Source: a bacterium
Lineage (GTDB): Bacteria > Hydrothermota > Tepidihabitantia > Tepidihabitantales > Tepidihabitantaceae
Reading direction: 5' to 3'
Assembly (NCBI GenBank): GCA_035505375.1
Contig: DATJQV010000078.1
Span: 1 to 44,942, forward strand
DNA: 44,942 nt
The notes beneath the pieces were generated by a model. It did not search any database. It worked only from the letters and a program-made list of their open reading frames with translations, and was not told where the DNA came from. Position 1 is the stretch's first letter; the number at the start of each line of letters is the position of its first letter. This document shows, piece after piece, positions 1-6,929 of this stretch. The translations under genes were made by a program, and so were the position numbers.

Positions 1-77
1 CCACCAATCGTCAGTCGTACTGCGTTGAGTTTGTACTCACGCGTATAGCTCTTTCGCGGTCTCTTCTCCAGACTCAT
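1..77 (-). CDS. IS3-like transposase OrfA, N-terminal fragment (partial at window edge)
   Basis: Reading leftwards from the ATG at 77 gives MSLEKRPRKS, then YTREYKLNAVRLTIGG, up to the window edge. This is the usual start of the helix-turn-helix OrfA subunit of IS3-family transposases (charged K/R start, then a Y/F-T-x-E-[YF]-K-x-x-A-V-x-L pattern). OrfA supplies sequence-specific DNA binding and normally works as an OrfAB frameshift product with OrfB. A GGAGG Shine-Dalgarno site lies about 7 nt upstream. An ATG at 81 in another frame opens only 14 codons and is rejected. Too little is visible to name the IS. Confidence 0.6.
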   Translation of the reverse strand, partial: MSLEKRPRKSYTREYKLNAVRLTIG

Positions 78-141
78 TCATTACCTCCGGTCTCATGCTA
101 CACCCACTTACCTTGGTGTCCATGCTACCGGGGGCACTCCA
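1..141 (-). mobile_element. IS3-family-like insertion sequence, cut by window edge
   Basis: The minus strand carries the start of an IS3-type transposase OrfA gene (start at 77). About 60 nt upstream of it is a terminal-repeat-like end reading TGGAGTGCCCCC, then TGGACACC, which resembles the TG-ending terminal repeats of the IS3 family. The element therefore probably ends near position 141 and continues off the left edge. The target duplication and OrfB cannot be seen. Confidence 0.6.
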
Positions 142-222
142 CGACATCAGTCGGCAGCTAGCGCGACTCGCGCAACCACAATGTCGTGACTGTAGCCGTG
201 TAGAACAAGAGCCGAGCGTAAC

Positions 223-809
223 TCAGGCCCGCTCCGCTGCCGAACGAGTGTGGCTCCTGTGCCGGGTGATGACTGACTGGTGCCCCAGAGCCCGGACCCG
301 CGCGTGGGCGATCCGGCAGAAGTAATCCGTCATCGCTTCCAGCAGCTCGAATCCCGCCTGCTCCTTAGTGTCAACAGCCGACGGGTCCGCGGTGCGACAT
401 GCGATGAGAAACCGGTCCTTGTCTGAACAACTAAGCACCGCCAGGCTGCCGAGTTCCCCGGCAGCACCCGGGGTCGCCGACCTCAACTCGGTTACGATAC
501 GACCCACGGTGTCGGGGGTGTCCACTGGGCTGCACAATACAGGGCCGCGCCCGAAGGTGCGGCTTCGTTCCTTACCGGCTTTCGCCAGCTGCCGGCATGG
601 GTCCAGTAACCGGTGAAGCACGTGTGCATGGTCTCACCGCTGCCGCGCGAGATGGTCAAGGCCGCCACCCCGCTCTGCACGACTGCCGTGGTACCCAGCG
701 ACGTTGCACCCTGCGGCGTACTCTGGACGGGAGTGAGCTTCGGGTCTACGCCCGCGCAACCTAGCGCCGTCTGGAGCAGAAACACGAACGCCTGTACTAT
801 GAACTGCAT
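223..809 (-). pseudogene. Frameshifted lipoprotein-like gene of unknown function
   Basis: The start at 809 is well supported: AAAGGAGGTG sits 5 nt upstream of the ATG. The first frame (809 to 492) begins with a hydrophobic signal ending in a weak lipobox (ALGC), so a small outer-surface lipoprotein is likely. That frame then turns into Pro/Trp-rich sequence and stops at 492. A second frame, open from at least 621 to the stop at 223, reads like real protein (for example VDTPDTVGRIVTELRSA and LLEAMTDYF). The simplest reading is one gene of about 195 codons with a single frameshift between 621 and 492. It may be real decay or an assembly error. I recognise no family. An IS3-like end lies 80 bp beyond its 3' end. 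Confidence 0.45.
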
Positions 810-835
810 GATACTTCACCTCCTTTCTCCTAACC

Positions 836-877
836 TCTTGCTTCTGACATCTAGCATCTGACTTCTGACTTCGTCTT
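836..877. repeat. Short tandem repeat element, TTCTGAC/TCTAGCATC family
   Basis: Reiterated near-heptamers of the CTTCTGACATCTAGCATC type. The same words recur at 9057-9104, and in both orientations around 10357-10450. It is one of several such families in this window (see findings). Confidence 0.6.
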
Positions 878-888
878 GTCTCCTGAGA

Positions 889-987
889 ATGGGGACAGTC
901 CAAAAGGTGGACACGTCCACGGAGCGACGCGAGGGACGCGTCGCGGATGTGTCCCCGGCGCTTGTCAGCGCGGTACAGTCCCCATTT
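889..987 (+). repeat. REP-like non-autonomous element, copy 1
   Basis: About 100 bp bounded by inverted ends AATGGGGACAGT and ACAGTCCCCATT. The interior contains GGAGCGACGCGAGG, then GTCGCGGATGTGTCCCCGG. A closely similar copy lies in the opposite orientation at 20200-20300. The ends resemble the termini of the RAYT element at 36993-37740, which suggests (inference) that it is mobilised in trans. Confidence 0.7.
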
Positions 988-1296
988 TCCGCCCTTTTTC
1001 CAAGGGCGGCCGGCGGGCTCTCTGCTGGCCGCGTCTGTCAGTTAAGCTCTGACCGAGCCCGAAAGCAGGACGTGCCGGCGACTGCCCCGGTTTGCACCGG
1101 GACCTCCTCACCGTGTTCGATTCGGTCGGCGAGAGCAAGCAGAGCCAATGCCTTGACGTTGGCGATGGCCGCGGGGCGAGTCGGGCCATAGTCCGGAAGC
1201 CGGGAGTCAACGCCGCGAACGGCTTCCCGAACTGCAGCGGGAGGAACTGCGCGGACCCGCGTGGAACAGCGCCGGATTCCGGGCGGAACGCAGGCA

Positions 1297-1326
1297 TTGA
1301 CAAGCGCGGGGCGAGGCTGAGAATAT
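1297..1326 (+). promoter_or_regulatory. Possible promoter of the 1403 gene
   Basis: A perfect TTGACA (1297-1302) is followed after 17-18 nt by a weak -10 (AGAATA/GAATAT). It would give a leader of about 70 nt before the Shine-Dalgarno site and ATG at 1403. Confidence 0.4.
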
Positions 1327-1402
1327 GAGTCGAGCCTCCGCTTGTACGGAGGCAAGGGCAAGCGTGCCCGGGTCCCAGCGGATTTCGCCATCGGAGGTGG
1401 TA

Positions 1403-3358
1403 ATGAAGAGAATGTTCGTGCTTCTCGCAGGCCTGGCGCTGGTCGCCGGCCTGCACGCAGCGGACACTACCGGTATCTCCGGTATTGTCGCCAACGCCCA
1501 CAACGGGCACCCGATTGCGGGCGCGGCGGTGTGCACCGGCCACGGCGGCGCATGCACCGATTCCAACGGCTATTATCTCATCCCGATTCAGGCCGGCACC
1601 TACCAGGTCACTGCCTCGGCCACCGGGTTTCAGTGCGAGGTGTACCCCGAGTCGGTCGTCGTCGTTCAGGGACACGTTACCGACAGCATCGATTTCGCGC
1701 TGGTGCCGCTCGATACTTCGCACGGCACAATCTCGGGCAAGGTGACCGACGCCCAGACCGGGAGCGGGATTGACGGCGCCCTGCTGGTCGCCTGCGGCCC
1801 GGACGGAAGCGGCGAAACCCATTCGTATGCCTGCGGCGGGTATCAGATTGCGAGCCTGCCGCCGGGTAAGTACCAGGTCAGCGCTTCCGCGACCGGGTAT
1901 GAGCCGGCCACGTACCCGGAGTCGGTCGTCGTGGTCGGGGGACAGAATACGCCGGACATCGATTTCGCCCTGGTCCCGACCGGCGGCGGGCACGGCGGCA
2001 TCGCGGGCTTCGTGTCCGATTCCTTGACCGGCGACGCCATCGCCGGGGCGCTGGTGACCGCGACCGGGCCGCACGGCAGCGGGCAGGAGCATACCTGCCA
2101 GCACGGCGGATACCTGATATCGAACCTGCCCGCGGGCAAGTACTCGGTCTGCGCTCAGGCTCAGGGGTACAAGTCCAAGGTGTATCCGGAGTCGGTGGAG
2201 GTCATCGGCGGCCAGGTCACCGAGCAGATCAACTTCGCGCTCGCGCCCGACAGCGCCGAGACCGGCGGGATTTCCGGGCAGGTGACGAACTCCGTGACCG
2301 GCGACCCGATATTCGGCGCGCTGGTTGTGGCGCATGGCCCCAGCCATGGGCAAGGGAACACCTGTCAACACGGCTACTACTACATCGGCGAGCTGGCACC
2401 CGGAATCTACGAGGTCGTGGCCGGAGCGCGGGGGTTCAAGACATCAGCCCCGGAGACGGTCGAGGTCCACACGGGGCAGGTGACGCAACACGTGGACTTC
2501 GCGCTCGAACCGGAGGACGGCCAGACCGGCGGAATCTCGGGTACGGTGACCGATTCGGTGACCGGGGCTCCGATTGCCAGCGCCACGCTGTTCGCCTGGG
2601 GTCCGGGCGGGCAGGGCTGGGCCACGTCGGATTCCATGGGCTACTACCTGATCCAAGAGCTGCGCCATGGCAAGTACCTGGTGCGAGCCTGCGCGTACGG
2701 CTACCACCCGAAGGTCTATCCGGAGAGCGTCCTGGTCGTACCGGGCCAGGTTACCGAGAGCATCGGTTTCGCACTGGCCCCGAGCCACGGCGGCGGCATG
2801 GCCGGCTTCGTGTATGACGGTATCTCCCAGACCGAGCTGAGCGGCGCGCTGGTTACCGCCACCGGCTCCAAGGGAAGCGGCCAGGCCTATACCGGCACGT
2901 GGGGCGAGTACCGGATTGAGGGGCTTGAGCCCGATGATTATTCGGTGACCATCACGGCGCCGGGCTATCACGCGGGCGCGTACTTCGAGCCGGTCATGGT
3001 CCAGACCGACGTGATTACGTCGTTCGTCAGTCCGGCCATCTATCAGTTGACGGGCGTGCAGGAATCACGCGAGCCGGCGGACGGCGTCCGGCTTTCGGTG
3101 GTGCCGAACGTGTTCAGCCGCAGCACGACGGTCCGCTGGCAGATAGCGGAGGGCGGCCGGGCGGTGCTGCGGGTGTTCGACAAGGCCGGGAGAGCGGTGC
3201 GGACCCTGGCGCATTCGCGGCTGGACCGCGGTTCCTTCTCGGTCGTCTGGGACGGCAAGGACGCCAGCGGCACCCGGCTGGCGCGCGGGACCTATTTCGT
3301 GGAGCTTCGCAGTCCGGGCGGCAGGCTTGTTACCCGCGCGGTGCTGGTCAACCGATAG
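1403..3358 (+). CDS. Secreted carboxypeptidase-regulatory-like repeat protein with C-terminal sorting-like domain
   Basis: Predicted 651-residue exported protein. GGAGGTGG lies just upstream of the ATG at 1403, and the next residues form a signal peptide (MKRMFVLLAGLALVAGLHA), so the longer frame opening at 1325 is rejected. Six carboxypeptidase-regulatory-like (transthyretin-like beta-sandwich) repeats of about 90 residues start near residues 23, 106, 197, 286, 374 and 466. Each opens with a GISGxVTD-type strand and closes with FALxP. From about residue 562 a FlgD/Por-secretion-like domain follows (SVVPNVFSRSTTVRW, then GTYFVELRS). In known families such modules form extended surface proteins. 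No catalytic motif is visible, so an adhesive or structural role is inference. The internal repeats also make the DNA repetitive. Confidence 0.85.
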   Translation: MKRMFVLLAGLALVAGLHAADTTGISGIVANAHNGHPIAGAAVCTGHGGACTDSNGYYLIPIQAGTYQVTASATGFQCEVYPESVVVVQGHVTDSIDFALVPLDTSHGTISGKVTDAQTGSGIDGALLVACGPDGSGETHSYACGGYQIASLPPGKYQVSASATGYEPATYPESVVVVGGQNTPDIDFALVPTGGGHGGIAGFVSDSLTGDAIAGALVTATGPHGSGQEHTCQHGGYLISNLPAGKYSVCAQAQGYKSKVYPESVEVIGGQVTEQINFALAPDSAETGGISGQVTNSVTGDPIFGALVVAHGPSHGQGNTCQHGYYYIGELAPGIYEVVAGARGFKTSAPETVEVHTGQVTQHVDFALEPEDGQTGGISGTVTDSVTGAPIASATLFAWGPGGQGWATSDSMGYYLIQELRHGKYLVRACAYGYHPKVYPESVLVVPGQVTESIGFALAPSHGGGMAGFVYDGISQTELSGALVTATGSKGSGQAYTGTWGEYRIEGLEPDDYSVTITAPGYHAGAYFEPVMVQTDVITSFVSPAIYQLTGVQESREPADGVRLSVVPNVFSRSTTVRWQIAEGGRAVLRVFDKAGRAVRTLAHSRLDRGSFSVVWDGKDASGTRLARGTYFVELRSPGGRLVTRAVLVNR

Positions 3359-4076
3359 CTGAGACTTAACTGCTTGCGGGACAGCGCCGTGAATCCGACA
3401 TTGGAGCTTTCGAGCTTCAATCGGAGTTGGCCCCGGCGGCCCCTGTCGGACAGCACGGATTTCGAGTTTCTCTGCTTTCGTGGCTTCAACATCGGTTCCG
3501 GGGGCTCAGGCGGGGACTCGACTCGACGTCTGGGAGGTTCTAGAATCGACTTCGTTAAGAGGGCACTTAGCCGAAAGGCAACGATATGTATGATGTGAGA
3601 CATGCTGGTCGCGCCCCGGTCGAGAGCAGGGCCGGAGCCGGTATGAGGGTGTGTGCCCGGCCGTCGGCAAGTGAGCCTCTATTCCCCGTCCACACGACGC
3701 GGACAAGTTCCCCTGTCCACGCGAAATCTGCGCTGTGAACATGAGCAGGGAAATCTGCGTCCGCTTCCCGGGCAGGGTCTCGGGCCGGACCACGGCCTCG
3801 CTGCCGCGCGACCTCGATGTCCGCAATCCAGGCGAAGGAATCCGGGCTGGTGCAGAAAATCAGACCGGCGCTGTTACCCGAGGGCGTCGAGCCGCATGCC
3901 ATGTCCGACAATCCGGAACGCCGGGAAGTGAACCACGCTCCCTCGCGCGTCATCTACCCGTCCCGGGCCATGCCCCATTCGAGCCCGGCGAGCACAGGCG
4001 CATCGCCGTGAAGGCAATTGACTTCAGAAGGGAACGGGACCGAGGGGACGAAAGCAGCGGGCGGCAGGGAAAGTAG
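3359..4076. other. Intergenic region without a convincing gene
   Basis: Several frames are open on both strands, but none has a good start, composition or recognisable domain. A stretch at 3400-3425 (TTCGAGCTTCAATCGG) matches the repeat at 11659. A TTCTAGAATC box at 3539-3548 is identical to the -10 context at 25691 and 26240, but its -35 is poor. No effector gene for the neighbouring CD-NTase was found here. Confidence 0.5.
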
Positions 4077-4952
4077 ATGGCGATTCCTGAGATCCAGCTT
4101 GAGGCGTGGTCCCACCAGGGACCGGTCGCGACGGCGTTGAAGGCTTGCGCATCGGTGCGGGCCGCGCTTGACGCCTTCGACCAGTGGCCGGATGATGTCT
4201 GGTTGGAGCCGTATCTCCGGGGGTCGTACAACAATGACACGAACATCAGCGGAGACAGCGACGTTGACCTGGTGGTGCAGCTCAATTCCACATTCCGGAC
4301 CAATCTGAGCAGCGAACAGAAGGCCGCCTACAAGATCAGGCCCGCCACCTACCCGCTTCGCGAATTACGTAAGGATGTGCGCAAGGCATTCACCGCTTAC
4401 TACGGCGAGTTCGAGGTCGAGTCGAAGGGAAATGCGATCATGGTGATGACCTCGTTCCCGCCGACCGCCGTGATCCCCGCCCTGGCCTACCGCCGCTATC
4501 CCGCCGCACCGCGCAACGGGGATGACTACGCCGAAGGCATGATCTACTATGAGTTCGAGAGCAAACGCTGGGTAGTGGATTACCCGAAGCAGCACGCCGA
4601 GGGTGTCACCGCGAAGCAGAAGGCGACCCACGGCTGGTTCAAGCCTACCGTCAGGGTTTTCAAGAACATCCGGTGGCAGCTTCTGGAAGTGGGCGCGCTC
4701 AACATCAACGACGCGTCGTCGTACTTCATTGAGTGCCTGCTGGGCAACGTGCCGGAAGGCAAGTTCGGCCCCACCTACGGAGACACGGTCGCCGAATCCC
4801 ACGACTGGCTGGTCCAGGCCGACATGGCTCCATTCAAGTGTCTCAACGGCATCACGCCGTTGTTTGGTACGACACCGGATTGCTGGTCAACCAAGAAGGC
4901 GCTGCGGTTTCTGGCGGCCGTGCGGGCACTCTGGAAGCAATGGTCTCAGTAG
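4077..4952 (+). CDS. CD-NTase-like (cGAS/DncV-like) nucleotidyltransferase, orphan
   Basis: A 291-residue nucleotidyltransferase. The signature GSYNNDTNISGDSDVDLVV gives the GS motif at residues 49-50 and two metal-binding aspartates at 62 and 64. This spacing is typical of the cGAS/DncV-like nucleotidyltransferases that make cyclic oligonucleotide second messengers in CBASS anti-phage defence. The later region (VIPALAYRRYP) matches the family block usually written ADVVPALxYRRY, but the position expected to carry the third catalytic acid is Ala131. Activity is therefore uncertain. No CBASS effector (phospholipase, TM, nuclease) or Cap2/Cap3 gene lies beside it: convergent mltG follows and the 5' side is non-coding. 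AGGGAAAG precedes the ATG. It could be an inactive remnant or act with a distant effector. Confidence 0.8.
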   Translation: MAIPEIQLEAWSHQGPVATALKACASVRAALDAFDQWPDDVWLEPYLRGSYNNDTNISGDSDVDLVVQLNSTFRTNLSSEQKAAYKIRPATYPLRELRKDVRKAFTAYYGEFEVESKGNAIMVMTSFPPTAVIPALAYRRYPAAPRNGDDYAEGMIYYEFESKRWVVDYPKQHAEGVTAKQKATHGWFKPTVRVFKNIRWQLLEVGALNINDASSYFIECLLGNVPEGKFGPTYGDTVAESHDWLVQADMAPFKCLNGITPLFGTTPDCWSTKKALRFLAAVRALWKQWSQ

Positions 4953-5078
4953 GTGAGCCCGATCCCGCGTTCTTCGTCTGTCGTTGGCCCGGTTCCAGTC
5001 CCTGATTCCTGAATTCCGGTCCATCCGAATCATGAATCCGCGCCATCGGCGTACGTGGTTCAGCGGTCCGGCTGCGGG

Positions 5079-6116
5079 TTAGTTCCCGGCGTCGACGGTG
5101 CGGCAGGCAGCGGCGTGCTCGGAGGCCGTGCGGGAGAAGATGTGGGTGCCGTCGCCGCGGGCGACGAAGAAGAGGTAGTCGTTCCGTTCCGGGTTGAGCA
5201 CGGCCTTGAGGGCGCGACGGCCGGGACTGCAGATCGGCCCGGGCGGCAGGCCCTTGTGGAGGTAGGTGTTGTAGGGCGAATCGAGCTTCGTGTCTTCAAC
5301 CGAGAGCCGGCCTTTGCGCTCGGGCAGCAGGTACTCGACCGTGGCGCAGGATTGTAGCGGCATGTTCCGGCCCAGCCGGTTGAGGAAGACGCCGGCGATG
5401 CGCGGGAATTCGTCCGGAACCTCGGCTTCGCGCTCGACAATTGAAGCGAGAATGACAACATCCGAGACGGCGAGTGGCGATTGGCGAATGGCGATTGGCG
5501 AGTTCGAGAGTTCGGAGAAGACGGAGAGGAACTGGCGGACCAGGCGGCGCACGACTTCGGATGGCGGTGAACCGGTCTGGAAGTCGTAGGTCTCGGGAAA
5601 CAGGCAGCCTTCGGCCGTCGCACCATCAACGCCGAGGTCCCGGAGCAGGTTCGTGTCGGCGCAGGCCGCAAGGAAGCTATCCGCCCGGCAGATGCCGCGT
5701 TCCGCCATTGCCTCGGCAACCTGGGGCATGGTGTAGCCTTCGGGAATCGTGACTGAGACGTCGGCGGGCAGCTCGCCGGAGAGCAGCCTGAGCGCACGGC
5801 GTTCGCCGGTGCCGACCGCAAACCGGTAGTGGTTGGGCCGGATGCGGCTGCCGTAGTTGTGAAACCAGGCGTAGAGGAAGAACAGCGGTTTGGAAGCGAT
5901 GACCTGCTTCGCGGCCAGCGTGTCCGCAAGCGCGCCGATGCTGATGCCCAGCGGGACGGTTACCTCGACGCCGCGGCCGTTCGTTTTCGGGCCGTGCGTG
6001 GCACAGGCGAGCGAACCCAGCAGGGCAAAGGACAAAGTGATAAGGACAAAGGACAAAGCAATTGGGAAAGGACAAAGTAAGGAGTCCCGGCCGGTTTTAG
6101 CCTTGGTACTTTCCAC
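5079..6116 (-). CDS. mltG: Endolytic murein transglycosylase MltG
   Basis: YceG/MltG-family enzyme that cleaves nascent glycan strands at the inner membrane and so sets peptidoglycan chain length. Family blocks are present: GCLFPETYDF, then ILASIVEREAEVPDEFPRIAGVFLNRL with the catalytic Glu at about residue 228, DSPYNTYLHKGLPPGPICSPG and THIFS at the C-terminus. I chose the GTG at 6116, preceded by AAGGA at 8 nt; longer starts would run deep into ruvX. It lies 3' of ruvX on the same strand, overlapping or nearly so. Oddly, the single membrane anchor (FPIALSFVLITLSFALLG) is translated from the GGACAAAG repeat element, and residues 204-219 (SNSPIAIRQSPLAVSD) come from another repeat, GGCGATT. 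TTG codons inside the anchor are alternative starts. Confidence 0.88.
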   Translation of the reverse strand: MESTKAKTGRDSLLCPFPIALSFVLITLSFALLGSLACATHGPKTNGRGVEVTVPLGISIGALADTLAAKQVIASKPLFFLYAWFHNYGSRIRPNHYRFAVGTGERRALRLLSGELPADVSVTIPEGYTMPQVAEAMAERGICRADSFLAACADTNLLRDLGVDGATAEGCLFPETYDFQTGSPPSEVVRRLVRQFLSVFSELSNSPIAIRQSPLAVSDVVILASIVEREAEVPDEFPRIAGVFLNRLGRNMPLQSCATVEYLLPERKGRLSVEDTKLDSPYNTYLHKGLPPGPICSPGRRALKAVLNPERNDYLFFVARGDGTHIFSRTASEHAAACRTVDAGN

Positions 6117-6145
6117 TTGCTTTGTCCTTACGACTTTATCCTTTG
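6025..6145. repeat. GGACAAAG hairpin repeat element, copy 1
   Basis: The left arm consists of AAAGGACAAAG repeats; the right arm carries the complement (CTTGCTTTGTCCTTACGAC). The whole can fold as an imperfect hairpin. It spans the 5' end of mltG, supplying its membrane anchor and Shine-Dalgarno site, and the last codons and stop of ruvX. A second copy lies at 6649-6775 in the same orientation. Confidence 0.75.
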
Positions 6146-6594
6146 GAGTTCTCCGCAAGAAAGTCCTCCAGGATGATCGTTGCCGCAATCCTGTCCACCG
6201 CTTCCCGGCGCTTTTTGTCCTTGCCCGTGGCGGCGCGCCGGCCGGGCGTGAGGTCTCTGCGTCCACGGGTTTCCTCAAGCACCTCAATCGCCCGCGCCGT
6301 TGAGAAGCGCTCGTCGAAGGTGGTCACCGCCAGGCCGGTTGCCTTCTTCAATTGCCCGGCGAAGCTCCGCACCTGTTCCGACCTGCGGCTGGGCTTGCCG
6401 GACTGAGCCACCGGGAGACCGACGACAATCTCGTCCGCTTCCTGTTCGGCGACGAGGCGCTTGAGCGCCGCGAGCAGCTCGTTCTCGCTCGCGTGGTGGA
6501 TGGTCGGCAGGGCCCGGGCGATGGTGCGGGTCGGATCCGACACCGCAACGCCGGTATGCCGCTCGCCGTAGTCAATGCAGAGGATGCGACCCAT
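6136..6594 (-). CDS. ruvX: RuvX/YqgF family putative pre-16S rRNA nuclease
   Basis: A 152-residue RNase H-fold protein of the YqgF family, implicated in 16S rRNA 5'-end maturation. The N-terminus MGRILCIDYGERHTGVAVSD carries the first catalytic Asp (ID7YGxxxxGVA). DEIVVGLP, the TFDERFSTARA block and the C-terminal DRIAATIILEDFL complete the family pattern. The frame extends upstream to 6681, but that extension is translated repeat DNA. The promoter puts transcription start within a nucleotide or two of the ATG at 6594, so the mRNA is probably leaderless. The last residues (AENSKG) and stop fall in the GGACAAAG element. mltG follows on the same strand, probably cotranscribed. Confidence 0.88.
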   Translation of the reverse strand: MGRILCIDYGERHTGVAVSDPTRTIARALPTIHHASENELLAALKRLVAEQEADEIVVGLPVAQSGKPSRRSEQVRSFAGQLKKATGLAVTTFDERFSTARAIEVLEETRGRRDLTPGRRAATGKDKKRREAVDRIAATIILEDFLAENSKG

Positions 6595-6602
6595 AACCCT
6601 AA

Positions 6603-6631
6603 AGTGTAGGAGACACGCCGCGCTCTGTCCA
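6603..6631 (-). promoter_or_regulatory. Promoter of ruvX (leaderless type)
   Basis: On the minus strand, TGGACA (6631-6626), 17-nt spacer, TACACT (6608-6603). Eight nt separate the -10 box from the ATG at 6594. Confidence 0.6.
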
Positions 6632-6648
6632 GCGAACGGGATCAGTGC

Positions 6649-6775
6649 AGCAAAGGACAAAGTGACAAGGACGAAGGGCAAAGCAATCGGGAAAGGCCCA
6701 AGTTCCCAGGTCTGGCCGCTTCCGGCTTGTTACTTACCTCTTGCTTTGTCCTTACCACTTTGTCCTTGTTACTTA
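6649..6775. repeat. GGACAAAG hairpin repeat element, copy 2
   Basis: Same design as 6025-6145: a left arm of AAAGGACAAAGTGACAAGGAC type and a right arm CTTGCTTTGTCCTTACCAC. Here it is purely intergenic, between the divergent ruvX and fusA. Confidence 0.75.
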
Positions 6776-6891
6776 AGGAAACTATCCAAGGGGCATCTGG
6801 GTCGCCCAAACTGCGACTGGCGTGCCGGCTGAAGGCGCGACGCGGGCGGGCGGGTCGGCTGTTCGACGCGGCTGATGGCGTCAAGCGTTGC

Positions 6892-6919
6892 TGGACATTC
6901 CTCCGCCCCCGGCTACAAT
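6892..6919 (+). promoter_or_regulatory. Promoter of fusA
   Basis: TGGACA (6892-6897), 16-nt spacer, TACAAT (6914-6919). Ten nt separate the -10 box from the ATG at 6930, leaving a leader of about 3-4 nt. Confidence 0.6.
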
Positions 6920-6929
6920 GGTGGTCAAC

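Noticed and set aside
1038-1391. Open frame of 117 codons on the minus strand
   Set aside because: Parts read sensibly (AIANVKALALLALADRIEHG), but it runs antisense across the promoter and leader of the 1403 gene, has no Shine-Dalgarno site and matches no family I know.
965-2371. Long minus-strand frame of 468 codons
   Set aside because: It is the antisense shadow of the repetitive secreted protein gene at 1403; its periodicity follows the plus-strand repeats.
3567-3953. Possible CBASS effector beside the CD-NTase
   Set aside because: No frame on either strand shows a signal, membrane helices, nuclease, patatin or TIR motifs; composition is poor.
6594-6681. Upstream start of ruvX at 6681
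   Set aside because: The extra 29 residues are translated from repeat DNA and lie upstream of the promoter.
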